Shown here piece by piece: positions 36,542-47,235 of a stretch of DNA of 64,000 nt; position 1 is the first letter of the stretch, and every line of letters begins with the position of its first letter. The position numbers and the translations under genes were made by a program. The notes under the pieces were generated by a model. It worked only from the letters and a program-made list of their open reading frames with translations, was not told the origin of the DNA and made no database searches. The stretch comes from Panaeolus papilionaceus (Eukaryota; Basidiomycota; Agaricomycetes; Agaricales): assembly GCA_015501605.1 (NCBI GenBank), contig JADNRZ010000019.1, positions 744,001 to 808,000 on the forward strand, given 5' to 3'.

Positions 36542-37577
36542 TTACACAACCTGTCAGGATAAACGAGTTTGCAGATAAGCAAAAGGTGGTCGCGCGACCA
36601 CCAACGAGAAGAGGTTTAATAAAGGTGACGGGGTTAAAGGAGGTCAAGAGTTGGAAGGGCTTGCCATTTAATGCTTCACAATCGTCCCGAACTCTATATT
36701 TACTGCTTCGTTTGGATGTGGTCGCGATCCAAGATTCGAGACATCCATTTTGAGAAAGGGTCACCGGCCTGGGGGTGTTAGGGATAATCTGTCATAGATA
36801 CACAGCTACACATGGAATTGGTGTCAATGAATCTGCAATAACCCAAGACCCCAAAAGGATTGCAGTGGTATCTGTATATGATGTAAGAATCCTGTGAAAA
36901 TTCTTCGCAGACAGCAGTAGAAGGTTTTTGTGCGAACTCGATTCAGTTATTGCACAAAAATATCTGTTGAGCAACTGAAAGGGCTGACATGTCAGATAAG
37001 CAATTTTAGCCAGTTTGGGGGGAAAAGCTCACTCATAGAATTCTCAGCAGACAGCCTTTCACAGCCTTGCCGAGCTTTTTGGGTCGACTTGAGTAGGCGA
37101 ACATGCTTGATGAACAGTGGAAGTTGATGTTTGGATGCAAATTCCGATTCGAAATACAGGGTTCGTCGCCAATTCGTCTGTTGACAATGACTTTGATGTG
37201 GATCTAGTCTCAGGTACATCACATGTTCGTTGGATTTATCTGCCAATCACAGTGATCTGCCAACCAGGCAGATAAGACTCGACAATACCATTGGTTTGCA
37301 AGCGAGCAAAGGACCAGATAGGAGGTGCGTCCCAAGGCATCCCTGGAATTTATACCTAAGTTCTGCATCTGTATAGAAGGCATGCGCCGAGTCGGAAAGG
37401 TTAGGCAACTTGAAGGCAACTCAAAGCCAAGAGCTAACAAGGCTTGAAAAATTTTACCATAAAACTTCCTGCGTTCGATCGCTCAGGACAACGAAAATTT
37501 GTGCATTCAGAGCAAGGCTATTTGAATTTGAAGAGGATAAAGAAATCTGCTGTTCTTCATGTCAATGAGTTCAATTG
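36542..37577. other. Intergenic region left of the hAT-like element
   Basis: About 1 kb holding the methyltransferase promoter. Short ORFs look random. Confidence 0.35.
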
Positions 37578-38327
37578 TAGGGTACGGTGAATAATGGGAG
37601 ATTTATTCACACGGTTAATAAAGTCTGTTAATAACATGTTAATAACAGGTTAATAACAGGACCCTCTGGACAACCAAATTTTGGCTGTTAATAAATGTGA
37701 GAAATGGAACATATAGCGACAGCTAATGGTGGCCTATAATAGCCTATACTGGCACATAATTCAATGATTTTTCTGATAAATTCTCGGCAATGGGTGAAAA
37801 TATTTATTTGCGCATCAAAAGAGCCATCAGAAGATGCCGAAGTTGGTCTTGTATGTCTTTGTCCTGTTCTGTAGCTGCCTCTGGCCTGTGCAGCATCAAT
37901 ATTATTGATAAAATTAGCCCAAAACGCTTACGGGTGCCCCTGCAGCAGCTTATAATTTCTTTTGTGTTATTTACTTAGGAAAAGATTTGGGGCACTATAA
38001 AAGATCCCCACCCGTTCCCGAATCAAAATCATCCAGGTTGCCATAGGCTGATGCTAGCTGATGCCATTTAGTTCACAGATTAGAAAAAGACAAGCTTTGA
38101 GGTCGTATATGCATCGCTGAAATGCAATGGAATTTTTGGCACCCGCCTGACTAATGTTAACACATTTTAACAGCCTGTCGAGTTATTAACTGGTTAAAAT
38201 TTGAATTTTTAACTGTTACTAACAGGAAAATATTTCACTGTTAATAACACCTGTTAATAAGGGCTCAAGAGGGGCCAAAGTTATTAACTCTGTGAATAAT
38301 TCTTGACGAATTATTCACCGTACCCTA
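37578..38327. mobile_element. 750 bp hAT-like non-autonomous element
   Basis: Terminal inverted repeats read TAGGGTACGGTGAATAAT at both ends (37578-37595; reversed 38310-38327), followed by a second inverted block around TATTCACA..GTTAATAA. The 8-mer TTCAATTG is directly repeated immediately outside the element at 37570-37577 and 38328-38335. TIRs starting TAGGG with 8 bp duplications are the hallmark of hAT transposons. The interior contains many GTTAATAAC units, likely subterminal motifs, and no transposase, so this is a MITE-type derivative. The perfect duplications suggest a fairly recent insertion. Confidence 0.9.
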
Positions 38328-39474
38328 TTCAATTGGGACAACGCTGATGACGGTGTATGTCGTTGTTTACCTCTGCTTGCCTGCCCCTCCACTTGAAATC
38401 AATGGGCGGAAACAAGCTCCCATGCGTTAGATTATATACAGACAGTTGCAGACCATCTGAAGATGCTGAAGATAAGGTGGAGTAGACCCTAGATTCATCC
38501 GGCTCGAACTCCGGATGTATTGAGAAGCACCAGCTATCCGTTTTCATCCTGTTTGACTGCATGTTAGGCTGTGCGGCGCTGACTGGCATAGAATTCCTAC
38601 CACCGCATGCAGCTTGTCCGAGTCAACAAAGGAAGGAAATGAGCTCACGCCTATTTAAAAGGCCAATTATGACTCAGAAGTCTAACAGTAAGGGTGTAAA
38701 GGTGTTCTTCAAATGCACAAATACACGGACATTGCCCCAATTGGGTATCGAGGAAGGCCAACAGACTAGCCACCTCTAACATTGCGAACCAGCATAGCTA
38801 CTCCCGGAATATCGTATGCTGCAAATCCGGAAGTGAAAACTATTCCAACGACAAAGATGCAACTCGGGGTCAACTTGTCGACTTGTCAGTTAAGATTTCC
38901 GAGTCATGTTGTTTAGAGCTTTGCAGTAAAGATAAGCTACATTCAGTCTGGCGTCAATCCAATCTTCCTACGAGTCAACTTCCTTCTGCACAGTCCACCA
39001 AAAGAGCGTTCGGTAGGGATCCTGAGCAAATTGTCTTCCAATTCGGTGACTTCGGGAGCATAATCTCTTGAGGGGTGGATGTAGTAGGTGTGCAAAGGTT
39101 AGTGAGTGTGAGTCCCAAAACAGTAGCATGCGAGAGCAACGAATTCTATTTTTGGGTTTCGAATTTTACAGGCCACATACTTAAAAATCGTCTTGGCTGC
39201 AGAATGCAGGTGCGCACTTCGGGCGATGAGAGGCTGAGAGCTGGAAGAGCGACCCCGAAGAGCTTTGCTGAATTGATCCGTCAATATTTGGATGATGATG
39301 CCATCAAATTATTTTGATCCGCATATTCCAGGCGGGGAGAGCTCAATCCTACGACCTGCCATTAAATGACTACAAACATCGGTACTCGACATTACAAACA
39401 AAAAAGCTATACAGGTATTGCACAACAAAGCAAGCAAAAAACATGTTCTACAATATGACAAGGTATGATACTCT
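38328..39474. other. Intergenic region right of the hAT-like element
   Basis: About 1.1 kb without a recognisable gene; the small ORFs have no family resemblance I can name. Confidence 0.35.
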
Positions 39475-40756
39475 TTAACCCTGACGCCTGGGACTGGTAT
39501 CCTTGATGAAGACGTTGTCGCCTTTGACATTCAGGAAGGAAAACGAGGCCTGTGAGGTTTTATGGTCATAACTATTGTAGTTTTGGGCAACCAGGTCGAG
39601 CTGTAACAGAGTCAGAACCAAAAGTACAGTAAGAGCGAAGTAAAACACGCACCTCCATCTTAAACGGTCTTAGACCTGCCTCCTCCAACATCTCAAACCA
39701 ACGTAAAAATTCCTCGAAGCTGACGTTCCACAAATGGATGTCGACCTGGAGCTGGCCAAATGGCAATGGTTTTTCAGAGGCAATGTATGGCTTGATCATC
39801 TTGGTGAGCGCATCGAACTCGCGGCCTTCAATATCCAATTTAAGGATATCAACATGCTTATGACCTGGCAAGATAGAACTCATTCAGTTTCCAGAGCTCT
39901 CGGATTACCCCTGTAAGAATTTCCAACTAATCACTTACCATTCCTATCAAGCAACTCCTCAAGGGTATACGTGGTAGGATTATCTTGAAGCCCATGAGCA
40001 CCTGGTAATGTATAAGGCTTGAAGTGCGTGCGATCACTGATATTGGCTGTAATCTCGGGACCAAAAGACGAGACGCTGAAGTCGTATGCGTATACCGCGC
40101 AATGGTCCGTGCTCGACAAAAGGTCGCGTTCATATGACGACCCTGCATGGATTCCTACAAATATCGTAGTCCAATATTGGTATGTTTGCCTCTCGCTGTA
40201 CATTGAGAAGGTGCTGACATACCAAAGGAATACACCGTGCAATCAGGCTTTTTCTCGACACGAGAAAGACCACAAACCCAACCGGTGCCACCCTGCCCTA
40301 GATTCCCGAGACGTCGCGTCTCATGTGGGCAATTAAACGCCGCCGGGAAAAAGGACCCTAACAAAGGCGTCGTTGTGTTAGCTATCGACCAAAAGACAAA
40401 GAATTAGGCTTACACACTGTGTATGCTGGCCACGGTGGCCTATTAGGGAACCTAGCGCAGATGTACTCAAGTAAGGAGTTTGTTTGCATCTTTGGACAGG
40501 AAACAACTTACAACTGGATATCCCGCGGTGTAGGCCCAAATTTTTCTATCAGTCCAGCTCTTTTTTCCGGTATTGGACCATAAATCCAGTGTGCCTGTTC
40601 AATACGACTTGCAAGCGATAGGTCTTTCATTTGGAAGCGATGTTTTGCGATATCTACAGTATATGTTGAAGCAGGTATGAGCATGTACAGCGTCGGAAGC
40701 AGAATGGCTGCTAGAACAACAGCGAAACAAGGGTGACGGGTCCATGGTTTTGTCAT
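39475..40756 (-). CDS. Methyltransferase-domain protein, paralogue 1
   Basis: Starts MTKPWTRHPCFAVVLAAILL at 40756 with an N-terminal signal anchor. After splicing it reads DIQLFPNRPPWPAYTVW, SFFPAAFNCPHETRRLGNLG, GTGWVCGLSRVEKKPDCTVY, GSSYERDLLSSTDHCAVYAY, HVDILKLDIEGREFDALTKM, EEAGLRPFKME and a C-terminal SFLNVKGDNVFIKD, with the stop at 39475. The DILKLDIEG motif and the overall layout match FkbM/METTL24-like methyltransferase domains. With a type II membrane anchor it is probably in the secretory pathway. The substrate is unknown. It is closely similar in sequence and intron positions to the divergent gene that starts at 41175. Confidence 0.82.
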
Positions 40757-41174
40757 TTTGCGAACGATGCGCGTATGTCGTCAAAATGCAAGCGTTAAGA
40801 GACCTCAGCGAGGATTTCTGGGTTGAATAAATATCGATCCTCAACAGGACGATCAAAGACAGAGGCAAGTTCAAGTAGGCTATTGAATGTGCCAAAAGTG
40901 TTTTTTCTCATTCGCATGTCATCGGTGACGATGTTGCGATGTGTTCGGAGACAACAGCCCACATCTGCGCAGCAACTCAGGCCAACAACATGCCGGCAAT
41001 GTTCAGATGAAGAGCCCTGCTCTACGAATAACGGTAGCATTCTGATGAAGATGCGACCAATATACTTCTGGTAGACTGATGGGAATTTTTAATTTTTATG
41101 AGTGGAAAATGTCCAGCCCGGATTTCAGACAACCTTGTCTCCGCTCCTCATCCTAGCCATCCTCATCGCTTAAC
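40757..41174. promoter_or_regulatory. Shared promoter between divergent methyltransferase paralogues
   Basis: The 418 bp between the two start codons presumably drive both genes. A small ORF on the minus strand here shows no resemblance to anything I know. Confidence 0.5.
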
Positions 41175-42510
41175 ATGGCCGCTGCTATCTGGCAACAGCA
41201 TCCTCGCTATACTGCGTTTGTGGCTCTTGGGCTCTTTCTAACCCTTTACATGCTTTATTCGCATCCAACTGGCCCTGTCCCAGCCAACTCAAAAGGTTCA
41301 AGTTTCGTCCTGCAGGATCCCACACTCGCAAGTCGACTCCAACATGCCGAAAAGGTGTATGACGCGATGCTTGGGCAGCGTAAGGAGCTCATCAAGAAAT
41401 ATGGACCTACACCAAAGGATATTGAGATGTGAGTTGGACCACCCCTCAGCACTTCGTGTCTACTGCTAATGGAGCGGGAATTGGTAGCTTTCCTGATCGC
41501 AATAAGGAACCTCGGCTACCATACGTCGTCTGTGCGTGTTGTACCATGGAGACTGGAGACACATAAACTCACCGGGATAATTTTCTACCAACAGGGGACT
41601 TTTTTCCTCCAGCCTTCACGTGTCCCCATGAAGTCCAGCGCTTAGGTGTTCTTGGCAATGGAGGAAAATACGTGTGCGGTCTATCACGTCTTGTGGAGAA
41701 GCCAGATTGTGTTGTTTATTCCTTTGGTATGTTAGCCAAGCTTTGCTTAGGCTGCGTGCACTTCTTAACGTCCATGACCTACGCGTCCATTATATTCGTT
41801 TAGGTATCAAAGGAGAGTCTTCCTTCGAGCGCGAAATTCTCGACAAGACCAACCATTGTCAGATTTGGGGATACGCCGATGGCCAGGGCGGGAAATCCTT
41901 TGGACCTGAAATTCCGAGTGGTCTTGCACACCGCACTCACTTTAAACCTTATGGGATCGCTAGTTACGACAGACTTGGTCCTGGCTACAGTCCCAATAGA
42001 TATAAGCTGCCAAACTTTATGAAACAAAATGGTTGGTGCCACTTAGAATTGATGGAGCGACATAAACTGACCTATTCCTTTTTCTATTTTTCTATTCCTT
42101 AGGACATGATTTCATCGATATTCTCAAATTAGACATTGAAGGAATGGAGTACGAGGCCGTCATGGGATTTATTTTGCCCTATATTCGGTCCAAAGAGCCC
42201 ATGCCAATCGGACAAATTCAAATCGAGGTTCATATGTACGAGAAGACATTCGCAGAATTTAATGATTTCTGGGAATTGCTGGAGGAGGCTGGTCTGCGTC
42301 CTTTCTCAAGCGAGGTTAGATCTATTCTATAATTTTGCACAATCTTTTTCTTACAACATTTCACTTGCCTTTCAGACCAACGCAGTCTATCAGAACTTCA
42401 ACGGAGCGGATTACCGACCCAACTTAGTTGAATACTCGTTCATCAACATCAAGGGCGACAACGTCCTCCTCAAGGATCCCCCACATTCCAGACTTGACAG
42501 CGACTCATAA
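41175..42510 (+). CDS. Methyltransferase-domain protein, paralogue 2
   Basis: Starts MAAAIWQQHPRYTAFVALGL at 41175 with a signal anchor. Spliced segments give TPKDIEMFPDRNKEPRLPYV, VWDFFPPAFTCPHEVQRLG, KYVCGLSRLVEKPDCVVYSF, ESSFEREILDKTNHCQIWGY, FIDILKLDIEGMEYEAVMGF, EEAGLRPFSSE and FINIKGDNVLLKD, ending LDSDS at 42510. The family and likely location are as for paralogue 1; LDIEG is the conserved acidic motif after the predicted SAM-binding strand. The GGKYVCGL stretch with paired CxxH/C residues is shared by both copies. The substrate is unknown. All junctions keep frame, so the gene appears intact. Confidence 0.84.
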
Positions 42511-44156
42511 GCTGCTGATCATTGTATATGATACTAATGACTGCGAGTCGGTGTAATGCTACACTGTTGTTGTATGGGCTAGTATGAATATGTATTCTCT
42601 AATCTTGTGTCTGTAAAGATAATACCTAATGCAAAAGTACATATTCTGCTTCACCAAGCATTTTGCTCGATTGAAGCAAACCTACTTTCTATCCGGTTAC
42701 ACTGAAGCCAAGCAGTGATGGCATCAGGAGCATCGACGATCAAATTTCCTAGTCGTATGATGAGACTTCCAAGACCAAAGTCTCTCATAGGAAGCTCTCC
42801 CGGATCCTCCTCTGAATGCGAATAATAACTATTATTATGCGGTGTCAAAGTTTTACCTTATGAGAATAGAAACTTCTTGGTAACCTGTTTGAGCCCAAAC
42901 CCGACAGAGCCTATAGGAGCGTAACTGTCTGAATCGACTTGGCTCGAGCGGCTTAGCGCCCGACTCGGATTGGCAATTCTGAGATCACCAATCACGTTCT
43001 GGATTGCGCGCTCTTTATGCCGGACATGAGATTTCGACATTTAGCTAGTAGAGGCTTATTTGAGGCACTCGACTCGGAGACACAATCGAGACCACTGTAT
43101 GTTGAAATTGATGGATTGTGGCTTCTAATTCCGAAACTATGCCCGTGTCATTTTTGGTGAAGATGTCTTTCTGTGGATTCTCGACCTTCCGGTTAGGATG
43201 AGACATTCAAAGCAAGGGGACATCAGGAGGGTCCCTAAGTCACAATCACCCAATCTATATCTGACGGAGTGACCATTTGCTCCGAGTCAATGGGAGTATC
43301 GAAGGTGCGCCATTCGCGTTGACTGAAGTCCGGCGAGAAGCATTACTTGCCCTCGTGTTTGTGTAGCACGAACACCGGGTCCAGCAGGTTGCATGACTGG
43401 ATCTTTCTTCGATAGGATAAGAGCCATTTACCGAGTAACTTCAGCAAGTATTAGAGGGTTTAAGAACGAGCATCGCCTCTAGCACAGGGATATTACGTGC
43501 TGTAAGGAGTCTGAAACATGAAATTAGTATCTTACTGTTAGATTTCTCGTGGATTTCACTGCAAAGCAACAGCCCCCGTCACCCACAATGTTCGAAAACC
43601 GTTAACCTTCGTTTGAAGTCAAAAATCCTACTATCATTAGGTCATGATTCCGAGTCGAAATCACCAACCTATCTAGACCATGTTAATCAAGCTTCGCCAC
43701 TTGATGCGTGATGTCCACACTTGGCCATACGTAGCTCTGATCTCCAGTCGCCTTGAGGTCAGTGCTGGGCCAATCTATGCGGGCGCCGTCATTGAGATGT
43801 GGTCAAGGGAACTCAAGTGTGCCACTTCACCATCATGTGTATAGTATTTTTACTGCATTCACACGAAATGTCAACCCGAACCTCCCGCAGATGTTTGGCC
43901 AGTGTGTAGCTTGCTCTTATCTCTTCAATGATGGTCAGAGTTTTAAAATTAGGTGCATATTCAATTCGGCGAACCAGGTGGGAGGTTTGAGCCTTCAAAA
44001 TGTCATTGCCGTGTCTTCCATAAGATGCAGGGACGGTAGTCCAAGCTAAGTACCCGTCAATTTACCATCACCCCTGTTACTATATAACTCAACCGCTCCG
44101 GCGATAGGGTCACTTCACACCACCCACCTCCATACACTTCCCAGTTGTAGGCCACA
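42511..44156. other. Intergenic region with doubtful minus-strand ORF pair
   Basis: About 1.6 kb. On the minus strand 43040..42858 (MSKSHVRHKERAIQNVIGDL) and 42848..42651 (ending SRFASIEQNAW) look as if they belonged together. However, the only phase-compatible splice donor (GTAAAAC near 42860) lies just after an in-frame stop. They may be a broken small gene or chance. Nothing else was recognised. Confidence 0.3.
44081..44087 (+). promoter_or_regulatory. TATA-like box of the ammonium transporter gene
   Basis: TATATAA lies about 70 bp upstream of the ATG at 44157. The spacing would suit a TATA box with a short leader. GATA-type cores (CGATAG at 44101-44106) occur nearby, as expected for nitrogen-controlled genes, but this is weak evidence. 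Confidence 0.4.
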
Positions 44157-46365
44157 ATGGTGAACGTCAATGTCACCTTCGATGCTTGTAAGTAATTCAT
44201 ATATTGACTATCGAGAATCCAGGTCTGAGCGAACGAACTTTGAATTCAGCCGGCTCATTGGTCGTCCCAACAACGGGTGATGAGACGATCGTTTACAACC
44301 CGGGAGATATTGCTTGGGTGTTGGCCTCAACAGCACTCGTATGGATTATGATTCCAGGTGTTGGGTTCTTCTATTCAGGTCTTCTCAGGTACGTTTGCGA
44401 TATGTCACATCCTTCATTCGTATTAACGAAACTCTTAGACGAAAGAATGCTTTGTCGATGATGTATCTAAGTATGATGACTCTTGCGGTGGTTTCCTTCC
44501 AGGTAATTGTATCCAAAAAATTGGCGATAGTCACTATTCTGACAATTATTATGCGCACCAGTGGTTCTTCTGGGGCTTCTCCCTAGCTTTCAGCGAGAAT
44601 GCCAGTCCTTACATTGGTGATCTGAGTAGGTCATGGCATCTGTTAAGCGCGTCGAATCTAACATCGCGACGGTTCCCAGAATACTTTGGCCTCAAAGGCG
44701 TCTTGGAACAACCTTCGATTGGCAGCTCGCGTATTCCTTCCATCGTCTACTGTATTTACCAGCTCATGTTCGCAGCAATCACGTAGGTCTTCCTGATAGT
44801 TTATTCTCTTGCTATCTGCCTGACGACCGCATTCAGTCCCATGCTCGCAGTGGGTGGATTTGCTGAGCGTGCAAACCTTGGCCCCCTCCTTTTCTTCGTC
44901 TTTGCGTGGTCTACTCTCGTGTATGACCCCATCGCGTGTTGGACATGGAACACCAATGGATGGTCATTCGTACTCGGTGGACTTGATTTTGCTGGAGGCA
45001 CGCCCGTCCACATCTCCTCGGGAACAGCTGCTCTTGCCATCTCTGTCTATCTGGGTAAACGTCGAGGATATGGAACCGAAGCTCTTGCATACAAACCACA
45101 CAACACGAGTTATGTTATCCTCGGGACTGTCTTCCTATGGTTTGGATGGTTTGGTGCGTACCCCAAACCCACTGGAGCCTCGCTCCACGCACTTGACATC
45201 CCAATTCATTTTCCTTCCCTTGCCAATTTTAGGTTTCAATGGTGGCTCAGCGCTCGCTGCAAACATGAGAGCTGCCCAGGCTTGCATTGTTACGAATCTC
45301 TCAGCCAGCGTTGGTGGTCTGACGTGGATGTTCTGGGTAAATTTGCTATCTATCAATTATGCTTCGACCGCCCATTTAAAATTTTGGTTACTCTGCGCCA
45401 GGATTATCGAATCGAGAAAAAATGGTCCGCAGTCGGTTTCTGTTCTGGCGCCATTGCTGGTCTCGTTGCAATTACCCCCGGGTCTGGATACGTGGGCTCA
45501 CGTATGTGATTCCTTGTTACGACCAATTCATCGTTCGTGTACTGATCTTTCCTGAATAGCCGCCTCCGTACTGTTCGGTTTTATGGCAGGAACTCTATGC
45601 AACTTCGCAACTCAGCTCAAATTCCTCATTGGCTATGATGACTCGCTCGATGTAAGCCTCTCTATCCTATTCATTGCCGCCATGCGGGCAAGGAACGTTG
45701 CCGAACTTTAAACTTACCATACAATTCAATACTCTAGATATTTGCATCCCACGCCATCGGAGGTGTTATTGGGAACCTTCTAACTGCCCTCTTCACCCAA
45801 TCCAGCGTAGCAGCATACGATGGTGTTACTGCAATTCCCGGAGGATGGCTCGACCGCCACTTCATCCAGCTTGGTTGGCACGTCGCCGACTCTGTCGCTG
45901 GTCTCTCCTACTCCTTCGTCATGACCGTGAGTGTCTTTTACACTTTTACATCAACCAGGCCATCTTTGGCTTCTCATGCCCATCAAACTGGGTATCCGTT
46001 CTATTCTAACACGGCGCCTTATCGCACCTTGCCTTTTGCTGTTTTGAATTGGTGTTAATTTTGCTATCTTGGCTTTTGTTTCGCTTTGACACTGCCTTTT
46101 TTTATTGATGACTAGCGAAAACTAACTCCGTTACTCGTTCTAGACCATCATTCTGTGGATAATGCACTTTATCCCCGGCCTCAGACTCCGCTCAACTGAA
46201 GAGGAGGAAATCATTGGCATTGATGACTCTCAAATGGGAGAATATGCTTATGACTATGTCGGCCTCCAGGCTGAACTGAAGCCAACTTATGGCCAGTCCA
46301 CCGCTTACCAGGTTCCACGGGAGGACTCGAATGGCAGCATCAAGGAACGCACCGGTGTGGTCTAG
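44157..46365 (+). CDS. Ammonium transporter, Amt/Mep family
   Basis: Starts MVNVNVTFDA at 44157; the first intron is 44188-44249, and about nine more follow. Conserved blocks appear in order: DIAWVLASTALVWIMIPGVG, FFYSGLLRRKNALSMM, WFFWGFSLAFSENA, FAAITPMLAVGGFAERA, DPIACWTWNTNGW, the family signature LDFAGGTPVHISSGTAALA, FGWFGFNGGSALAAN, GFCSGAIAGLVAITPGSGYV, HAIGGVIGNLLTALF and a C-terminal cytosolic tail ending KERTGVV. Both pore histidines are present (PVHISSG and SHAIGG), the twin-His pattern seen in Mep2/AmtB-type proteins rather than Mep1/3, where the first is Glu. About 11 membrane spans at the plasma membrane take up ammonium. Mep2 relatives can also act as nitrogen sensors; that is only inferred here. 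Confidence 0.95.
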
Positions 46366-47235
46366 AGAAGTCTTGGAAAAACTGTCTCACACACATAGAG
46401 AACCTGTTCCCCCCTATTTAATTACTTGCATCTTGCAGTGCAATTCGTGCTGCTGTCCTCATTCATTCGTGTATCCCTTTCCTACGCTTCCTGACACCGT
46501 TTCGCCAGATTCGTGCGATATCTTTGCATTTATATATTGGGTCTATCTTGTTGCAATATTGTTCGCTATATAATTGTTGTTTCCTGTAGGATGTAGCTTT
46601 TATTGGAGTACTAGTTAACTGCTATTTTCTAGTGTATTCTTTGAAAAAATCTACATTCCACACCTCGTATACCCGCTCGTTCTGTACATCATATGTCATT
46701 ATACTTATCTATTTAAATGTCCTTGAAACGAACTATCGAGTCTCATGCCACCATCGTTCCATTTAGGCGCTGTCCGGAGTTAAAGAACACCAAAAAAAGC
46801 AGAGATAAGGATCTAAAAATAGCCACTGGGAAATTTCTTGGCGGTTCGATTGTGCTGGGTGCTTAGTGAGATCTAGTGAGAAGCCAGACCAGAGTTCTGA
46901 CTGTAGGTTGGCTATGAGACCAAAATGAAACGGCCTTCTGCCCAAGTGATGTGCATCAACGAAGGGATACATTGTATGCTCGCGGTACAGGGAGGTCATT
47001 AACTATCGTAAGAATGGTGTGCGTGACAGCACAGGGGGAATTCAATGGGCTTGTAAGATAAGGAATATAAATATACAAAATACGTGGGTGAGTGCGACGT
47101 AGCCATATGCTGGGTGAATAATTATGGGCTCTGTTGGTCCTTGAAATGCTTTTATTGAGGAGTCAGAGTCCAAGCTAGGTCGATGGAGCTGAGGATGATG
47201 TAACGACCCTCGGGCACATGTGAAATGCCTTATGG
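46366..47235. other. Convergent intergenic region
   Basis: About 870 bp between two 3' ends (ammonium transporter on +, NTF2-like gene on -). No gene or repeat was recognised. Confidence 0.4.
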
